Assembly: GCA_937901455.1 (NCBI GenBank)
Contig: CALDIA010000192.1
Location: forward strand, 1-9,641
DNA length: 9,641 bases
Direction of reading: 5' to 3'
Origin: an uncultured Bacteroidales bacterium
Lineage (GTDB): Bacteria; Bacteroidota; Bacteroidia; Bacteroidales; WCHB1-69
A program made the translations under genes and the position numbers. Each line of letters starts with the position of its first letter. Position 1 is the stretch's first letter. Under the pieces are notes generated by a model. That model did no database searches, had not been told where the DNA came from, and worked only from the letters and a program-made list of their open reading frames with translations. Positions 5,384-9,641 of this stretch are shown here, one piece after another.

Positions 5384-6624
5384 ACTCTATAGAGTTGATG
5401 TCTCCCGCCGGCTCGTATGAGTCGTTGATGGCGGCCATACAAGCAGGTACCAAGTCGGTGTATTTTGGCGTGGGTGCCCTGAATATGCGCTCTCGATCCG
5501 CTGCAAACTTCACCTTGGATGACTTGCAACAGATTTGCGACATTTGTCGCGAGCATCAGGTACGCGCTTATCTGACGGTCAACACCATTGTTTACAACGA
5601 TGAGATTCAGCAATGTCACGCCTTGTTGGATGCCGCCAAAAGGGCACAGGTCACAGCCATCATCGCCTCTGATATGGCCGTAATTCAATATGCCAGACAA
5701 ATAGGCTTGGAGATACACTTGTCCACACAATGCAACGTCACGAATGTGGAGGCTGTGCGCTATTACGCCCAATTTGCTGATGTGGTAGTGTTGGGACGGG
5801 AATGCAACCTGCGACAGGTGGCAGACATCTGCCAGACCATCCGCGAACAGCATATCACAGGGCCTAAAGGTGAACTGGTGCAAATAGAGATGTTTGTGCA
5901 TGGAGCCTTGTGCATGGCCGTCTCCGGCAAGTGTTACATGAGTCTCGACAACTACAACTACCCCGCCAACCGAGGTGCCTGCATCCAGCCATGCCGTCGC
6001 GCCTATCATGTCACCGACTATGATAACGAAATCGAGCTGATGGTGGACAACAAGTATATAATGTCACCGAAAGACCTCTGCACCATTGGCTTTATTGACA
6101 AGATGATGAAAGCGGGTGTGTCCATCTTCAAGATAGAAGGACGCGGCCGAGCACCCGAATATGTCAAGATTGTAACCGAATGTTACCACGAGGCGGTACA
6201 GGCGGTACAGGAAGGCACCTATACCCAAGAGCGTGTGGACCAATGGACCGCCCGTTTGCGGAGTGTCTATAACCGCGATTTCTGGGATGGATACTATCTG
6301 GGGCGCACAATGGGAGAATGGTCAAGTCGCTACGGATCGCAAGCCACACGCGTCAAACAACATGTGGGCAAAGTGACAAACTTCTTCGGAAATATCTCTG
6401 TGGCCGAAATATCCATAGAGGAGGATGCGATTTCGGTGGACGATGAGATTTTGGTGATTGGTCCGACAACTGGCGTGTATGAGGATACCGTTTCAGAAAT
6501 CCGGGTGGACCTCCAGCCCACGCAGACAGCGCCTCAGGGAGTGCTTTGTTCCATTCCCGTCAAGCAATTGGTTCGGCGTGGCGACCAAGTTTACAAATGG
6601 GTTATTGTAATGGATGAATTCTGA
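5380..6624 (+). CDS. U32-family (collagenase-like) protein, TrhP/RlhA-type RNA hydroxylation factor
   Basis: This is a 414-residue protein. I chose the ATG at 5380 because MNSIELMSPAGSYESL is the typical U32 start and the ATGA overlap with the upstream stop implies translational coupling. Longer in-frame starts lie inside the pseudouridine synthase gene. The U32 signature spans residues 170-188 (EMFVHGALCMAVSGKCYMS) with Cys178 and Cys185. Cys201 and Cys205 (NRGACIQPCRRAY) complete a four-Cys set suited to an iron-sulfur cluster. Although annotated as peptidases, studied members act on RNA. TrhP helps make 5-hydroxyuridine at tRNA position 34, and RlhA hydroxylates a 23S rRNA cytidine. The length is close to TrhP-type proteins of about 410-450 residues. 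The pairing with an rRNA pseudouridine synthase supports a role in RNA modification, but TrhP and RlhA cannot be told apart here. Confidence 0.88.
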   Translation: MNSIELMSPAGSYESLMAAIQAGTKSVYFGVGALNMRSRSAANFTLDDLQQICDICREHQVRAYLTVNTIVYNDEIQQCHALLDAAKRAQVTAIIASDMAVIQYARQIGLEIHLSTQCNVTNVEAVRYYAQFADVVVLGRECNLRQVADICQTIREQHITGPKGELVQIEMFVHGALCMAVSGKCYMSLDNYNYPANRGACIQPCRRAYHVTDYDNEIELMVDNKYIMSPKDLCTIGFIDKMMKAGVSIFKIEGRGRAPEYVKIVTECYHEAVQAVQEGTYTQERVDQWTARLRSVYNRDFWDGYYLGRTMGEWSSRYGSQATRVKQHVGKVTNFFGNISVAEISIEEDAISVDDEILVIGPTTGVYEDTVSEIRVDLQPTQTAPQGVLCSIPVKQLVRRGDQVYKWVIVMDEF

Positions 6625-6627
6625 AAA

Positions 6628-8742
6628 CTAACTGATTCTCGTCCAGTTTTTCTCCCTCTTCATAATTTCTTTCAGGGTGTTGGCTATCCGCTGGTTTTCA
6701 AGACTTGAAAGCGCAGGGTCAGTTTCCAATATGCGCATAGCCAATTTGCGGGTATAGGCCACCAACTGTTCGTCTTTGCTGAGATCAGCAATCTTGAAGT
6801 CGAGCATGCCGCTCTGTTGGGTGCCTTGAATATCTCCGGGGCCTCGCAGTTTCAGGTCGAAGTTGGCAATTTCAAAGCCGTCATTCGTGCTTACCATGGC
6901 GTTGAGGCGTTGTCTTCCCTCTGAGCTGAGTTCATACTTGGACATCAGGATGCAATAGGACTGATTGCCGCCTCGCCCCACGCGCCCGCGGAGTTGGTGC
7001 AACTGAGAGAGACCAAAACGCTCGGCATTCTCAATAACCATCACCGTAGCGTTGGGTACATCAATGCCCACCTCTATCACAGTGGTAGAGAGCAATATCT
7101 GTGATTGGTTTTTCGCAAACCGCTGCATCTCAAAGTCTTTGTCTTCCGGGCTCATCTTCCCATGCACAATGCCGATAGCATACTCCGGCTCCGGAAAGTC
7201 GTGCTGAATAGCCTCATAACCAGCCATCAAGTCCAAAAGGTCCAGTTTTTCCGACTCTTTGATAAGCGGATATACAATGAACACCTGTCGCCCAGCTGCA
7301 ATCTGTTTCTTCAAAAAGCCATACAAGGCTAATCGGTCTTTGTCATACAGATGTTTAGTGATGATTGGTTTCCGGCCTTGTGGCATCTCATCTATGACCG
7401 ACACATCCAGGTCGCCATAAAGGGTCATGGCCAGTGTGCGGGGAATAGGCGTAGCCGTCATCACGAGGATATGGGGCGGGGTGGCACTCTTTCGCCAGAG
7501 TTTGGCCCGCTGTTCCACGCCAAAACGGTGCTGCTCGTCAATGATGACTAACCCCAAGTTTTTGAAAACCACATTGTCTTCTATCAGGGCATGGGTGCCA
7601 ATGAGAATATCCACGTCGCCATTTTGCAGGCCCGCAAGCAACTGCCGCCGCTTGGCCGTCTTCGTGGTGCCGGAAAGGAACTCCACACGCAAACCCAAAG
7701 GTGCCAGCAGTTTGCTAATCTTCTCATAGTGCTGAGTAGCCAGAATTTCAGTAGGGGCCATCAGACAAGACTGGAACTGATTGTCTTTTGCCAACAACAT
7801 GATAAAAAGAGCGATGATGGTCTTGCCACTGCCCACATCCCCTTGTAGCAGGCGGTTCATCTGGTGACCGCTACCCACATCTGCCCGTATTTCCTTGATA
7901 ACTCGCTTCTGCGCATTAGTCAGCTGGAAAGGTACGTAGTTCTTATAAAAGTTGTTGAAATAATCGCCAACCTTGGAAAAGAGATGCCCTGGAGTAGTTT
8001 GCGTGTTGATAAGCTTCAGCGAGAGTAACTTCATCTGGGTGAAAAACAGCTCGTCGAATTTGAGTCTCTGGGCTGCTTTAGCCAAGGCCGCGCTGTTCTC
8101 TGGATAATGAATGTTGCAGTAGGCATCCCGCAAGGGCATCAGGTTAAGGTCGTGAACCATCTTGTCGGGTAAAGTTTCCGGAATCAAGTGTCTGACCACT
8201 GGCAAGAGATTGGCCACCAACTTAGCTATCGCCTTGGAGTCCAAGGTCTTCTTCTTGGCAAAATCGGAAGTGTTGTATAGCGGCATGAAACTCATGGGCA
8301 CGGCGGCGCTAATTTGGTTTGCCGGGTCTATCATTTCCGGATGCGTCATGTTCCATCGGCCGTTAAAGAGTGTAGGCTTCCCAAAGATAATATACTCCTG
8401 CTGCTTTTGAAGCATATCCTGTACCCATTTAATGCCATTGAACCACACCAAATCTATGGAACCCGTCTCATCTCGAAAGACGGCCGTAAGTCGTTTGGCG
8501 CGTTGCTGCCCCAACTCCTGCACATTGGAAACAGTACCTCTGAGTTGGATATAACCCCCATTCTCCACAATATCCCTGATGTGATAGACATGGGTTTTGT
8601 CAATATGGCGGTAAGGGTAATAGGTGAGCAAATCCTGGTAAGTGGAGATATCAAACTCCTTGCGCAACACTTCGCCACGCTTAGGACCTACCCCTTTCAA
8701 GAATTCAATAGGGGTTTGTAGTATGTCAACCTCTCCTGCCAC
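6628..8742 (-). CDS. recG: ATP-dependent DNA helicase RecG
   Basis: This is a 704-residue protein, near the usual 690-700. RecG is a double-stranded DNA translocase that reverses stalled replication forks and moves Holliday junctions. An N-terminal HhH-like segment (FLKGVGPKRGEVL, 14-26) leads into the OB-fold wedge domain (about 55-150). Helicase motifs follow: GDVGSGKT (301-308, Walker A), MAPTEILATQH, DEQH (402-405, Walker B), TATPIPRT (429-436), STTVIEVGIDVPNA (552-565) and QLRGRVGR (583-590, motif VI). The C-terminal LRGPGDIQGTQQSG is typical of RecG. The chosen start is GTG at 8742, since no ATG lies in a better place. An AGGAGG 24 bases upstream is too far away to serve. A 5-bp hairpin (GGTTG/CAACC, 8777-8793) lies in the 58-base gap to the upstream gene. 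The stop is three bases from that of the convergent U32 gene. Confidence 0.97.
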   Translation of the reverse strand: MAGEVDILQTPIEFLKGVGPKRGEVLRKEFDISTYQDLLTYYPYRHIDKTHVYHIRDIVENGGYIQLRGTVSNVQELGQQRAKRLTAVFRDETGSIDLVWFNGIKWVQDMLQKQQEYIIFGKPTLFNGRWNMTHPEMIDPANQISAAVPMSFMPLYNTSDFAKKKTLDSKAIAKLVANLLPVVRHLIPETLPDKMVHDLNLMPLRDAYCNIHYPENSAALAKAAQRLKFDELFFTQMKLLSLKLINTQTTPGHLFSKVGDYFNNFYKNYVPFQLTNAQKRVIKEIRADVGSGHQMNRLLQGDVGSGKTIIALFIMLLAKDNQFQSCLMAPTEILATQHYEKISKLLAPLGLRVEFLSGTTKTAKRRQLLAGLQNGDVDILIGTHALIEDNVVFKNLGLVIIDEQHRFGVEQRAKLWRKSATPPHILVMTATPIPRTLAMTLYGDLDVSVIDEMPQGRKPIITKHLYDKDRLALYGFLKKQIAAGRQVFIVYPLIKESEKLDLLDLMAGYEAIQHDFPEPEYAIGIVHGKMSPEDKDFEMQRFAKNQSQILLSTTVIEVGIDVPNATVMVIENAERFGLSQLHQLRGRVGRGGNQSYCILMSKYELSSEGRQRLNAMVSTNDGFEIANFDLKLRGPGDIQGTQQSGMLDFKIADLSKDEQLVAYTRKLAMRILETDPALSSLENQRIANTLKEIMKREKNWTRIS

Positions 8743-8800
8743 CTGTGCTATAAATTTCCCAAAAAGCCTCCTGTCGGGTTGATATGAACAACCTTAGAGA

Positions 8801-9226
8801 TTAGGCATTCCCGTTATTCTTCTCTTCCTGAATGGAGGTGTCGTTTTGATGGATCTCATCCTTCAGGGATTTAATCTCCTCCATCTGTTTGTCTCTTTTT
8901 CGGCGCAACCTGGAAATTTCCTTTTCAGTATGGGTACGTGTCCATCTGAAAGAGATAAGATAGTGGAAAATAATAATAATCAGCCAAACAAGAGATATAC
9001 CGAGGCATATTTTGAACATTCCGCTGGTATATTCTTCTTTAACGATATTGTGCAGAAGGTACCAAATCACCCATATCAACAGGCAACTCAACACAAAGAT
9101 GCTGAGATGGATGAAAAAACTGCGGCGCGAGGAGGCAGTCTTGGCAATTTGCACTTCTTCTTCGGTGTTAATAGGCTGTACCGATGATTGGGCTTTAGTG
9201 TTTTCTGTTTGGATATTCTCTTCCAT
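8801..9226 (-). CDS. Small 2TM-domain membrane protein with C-terminal coiled coil
   Basis: This is a 141-residue protein from the ATG at 9226. Residues 1-35 are polar and Gln/Glu-rich. Two hydrophobic helices follow, at about 37-60 (FFIHLSIFVLSCLLIWVIWY) and 70-92 (MFKICLGISLVWLIIIIFHY). The layout, with FxxHL before the first helix and a His-Tyr near the end of the second, resembles the 2TM domain found in many Bacteroidetes proteins, including some sensor kinases. Residues 95-128 are strongly charged with heptad spacing (EKEISRLRRKRDKQMEEIKS) and probably form a coiled coil. Both soluble ends likely face the cytoplasm. No function is known. The start lies five bases after the pyrH stop and recG follows 58 bases downstream, so the three genes are probably co-transcribed. 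Confidence 0.75.
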   Translation of the reverse strand: MEENIQTENTKAQSSVQPINTEEEVQIAKTASSRRSFFIHLSIFVLSCLLIWVIWYLLHNIVKEEYTSGMFKICLGISLVWLIIIIFHYLISFRWTRTHTEKEISRLRRKRDKQMEEIKSLKDEIHQNDTSIQEEKNNGNA

Positions 9227-9231
9227 AATAT

Positions 9232-9603
9232 TTATTGAATTAAGGTTCCTATAGGCTCTTGGCGAATCACTTTCAGCAGGTTGCCGGGGATGTTGGCGTT
9301 ATACACATATATGGGCATTTGGTTCTCCTTGCAGAGTGTGAAGGCCGTAAGGTCCATGATATGCAGATTCTTTGTATAAGCTTCATCAAAGGTGACGGTA
9401 GTGTACTTGGTGGCGTAGGGGTCTTTTTCGGGGTCGGCGGTATAGACGCCATCCACGCGGGTACCCTTGAGGAGTATATCGGCTTTGATTTCCACGGCGC
9501 GCAGGGCGGCCCCCGAGTCGGTAGTGAAGAACGGATTGCCGGTGCCGCCGCCAAGGATAACGACGAAGCCTTCGTCAAGCAGTTCGGTGGCCTTGCCTCG
9601 TGC
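9232..9603 (-). CDS. pyrH: UMP kinase, C-terminal half (5' end missing)
   Basis: PyrH phosphorylates UMP to UDP with ATP. It is the essential bacterial hexameric enzyme of pyrimidine nucleotide synthesis, in the amino acid kinase fold. About 123 of roughly 240 residues are present, from ARGKATELLDEG to the stop TAA at 9234-9232. Strong family blocks are GGGTGNPFFTTDSGAALRA, where the TTD segment binds UMP, then LLKGTRVDGVYTADPEKDP, then IMDLTAFTLCKENQMPIYVY and the terminal IGTLIQ. A GTG at 9495 lies inside the conserved region and is not the start. The N-terminal half, with the phosphate-binding KLSGE motif, is absent because the frame loses homology at about 9604, where sequence of another gene type begins. 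The 2TM-domain gene follows five bases downstream. Confidence 0.92.
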   Translation of the reverse strand, partial: ARGKATELLDEGFVVILGGGTGNPFFTTDSGAALRAVEIKADILLKGTRVDGVYTADPEKDPYATKYTTVTFDEAYTKNLHIMDLTAFTLCKENQMPIYVYNANIPGNLLKVIRQEPIGTLIQ

Positions 9604-9641
9604 ATGTGGATATCGAGAAAGCCGGGAGAGACGATCTTTCC
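9604..9641 (-). other. Amidohydrolase-like N-terminal motif fragment (different frame from pyrH)
   Basis: The last 38 bases on the minus strand, in the frame shifted by one from pyrH, read GKIVSPGFLDIHMHE. This is the classic start of the metal-dependent amidohydrolase core, with the HxH metal ligands preceded by SPGFxD, as in N-acetylglucosamine-6-phosphate deacetylase, dihydroorotase and D-aminoacylase relatives. The stretch is too short to name the enzyme. It does not continue past the pyrH homology boundary and probably marks another chimeric join. Confidence 0.45.

Noticed and set aside
5185..6009. 274-codon open frame on the minus strand opposite the pseudouridine synthase and U32 genes
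   Set aside because: It is antisense to two well-conserved genes and its translation shows no family motif. It is a shadow frame.
6630..6651. AACTG/CAGTT hairpin followed by a T-rich run between the convergent U32 and recG genes
   Set aside because: The stem is only five base pairs, AT-leaning, with a nine-base loop and lies inside the recG coding end. It is too weak to call a terminator.
8770..8776. AGGAGG on the minus strand as a Shine-Dalgarno sequence for recG
   Set aside because: It is 24 bases from the GTG start with no in-frame ATG, GTG or TTG at the proper distance, and Bacteroidetes rarely rely on such sites.
8765..8793. GGTTG/CAACC hairpin and a downstream CTTTTTG on the minus strand between the 2TM gene and recG
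   Set aside because: A five-base stem separated from a short T-run by other sequence does not make a convincing terminator. recG is more likely read through from upstream.

Overview
The window reads as a fragment from a Bacteroidales bacterium, most likely Prevotella-like, with foreign or rearranged sequence at both edges. The Bacteroidetes assignment rests on a TAnnTTTG-type promoter element, the general absence of Shine-Dalgarno sequences before starts, a 2TM-domain protein, the DT-rich surface-protein repeats, and the style of the RecG, PyrH, pseudouridine synthase and U32 proteins.

Left edge (1-1560): bases 1-594 look like Firmicutes (Lachnospiraceae-like) sequence on the minus strand. 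They hold the C-terminal part of a GatZ/KbaZ-type tagatose-bisphosphate aldolase subunit, followed by the start of an IspD/TarI-type cytidylyltransferase. This is joined in frame, through about 165 bases I cannot assign, to a piece of a GH2 glycoside hydrolase (760-1560). The resulting 452-codon ORF is three unrelated pieces, and no natural fusion of this kind is known to me. Misassembly is the simplest explanation.

Plus-strand block (1541-6624): the C-terminal tail of a protein with six-residue DT repeats comes first. Then come a large outer-membrane beta-barrel protein carrying the same repeats after its signal peptide, and a small lipoprotein. These three look like a cell-surface cassette of unknown function. 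A promoter-bearing gap follows, then two translationally coupled RNA-modification genes: an RsuA/RluB-family pseudouridine synthase with a long basic N-terminal extension, and a U32 (TrhP/RlhA-type) protein.

Minus-strand block (6628-9603): pyrH (UMP kinase, 5' end missing), a small 2TM-domain membrane protein with a coiled-coil tail, and recG, in that order of transcription. recG converges on the U32 gene with three bases between the stop codons.

Right edge (about 9604-9641): the pyrH frame loses homology, and the last bases encode an amidohydrolase N-terminal motif in another frame, so this edge also looks chimeric. I found no tRNA, rRNA, CRISPR array, transposase or defence system. The central 8 kb is ordinary apart from the surface cassette. 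The junctions are the most unusual signal, and I treat them as likely artefacts first.
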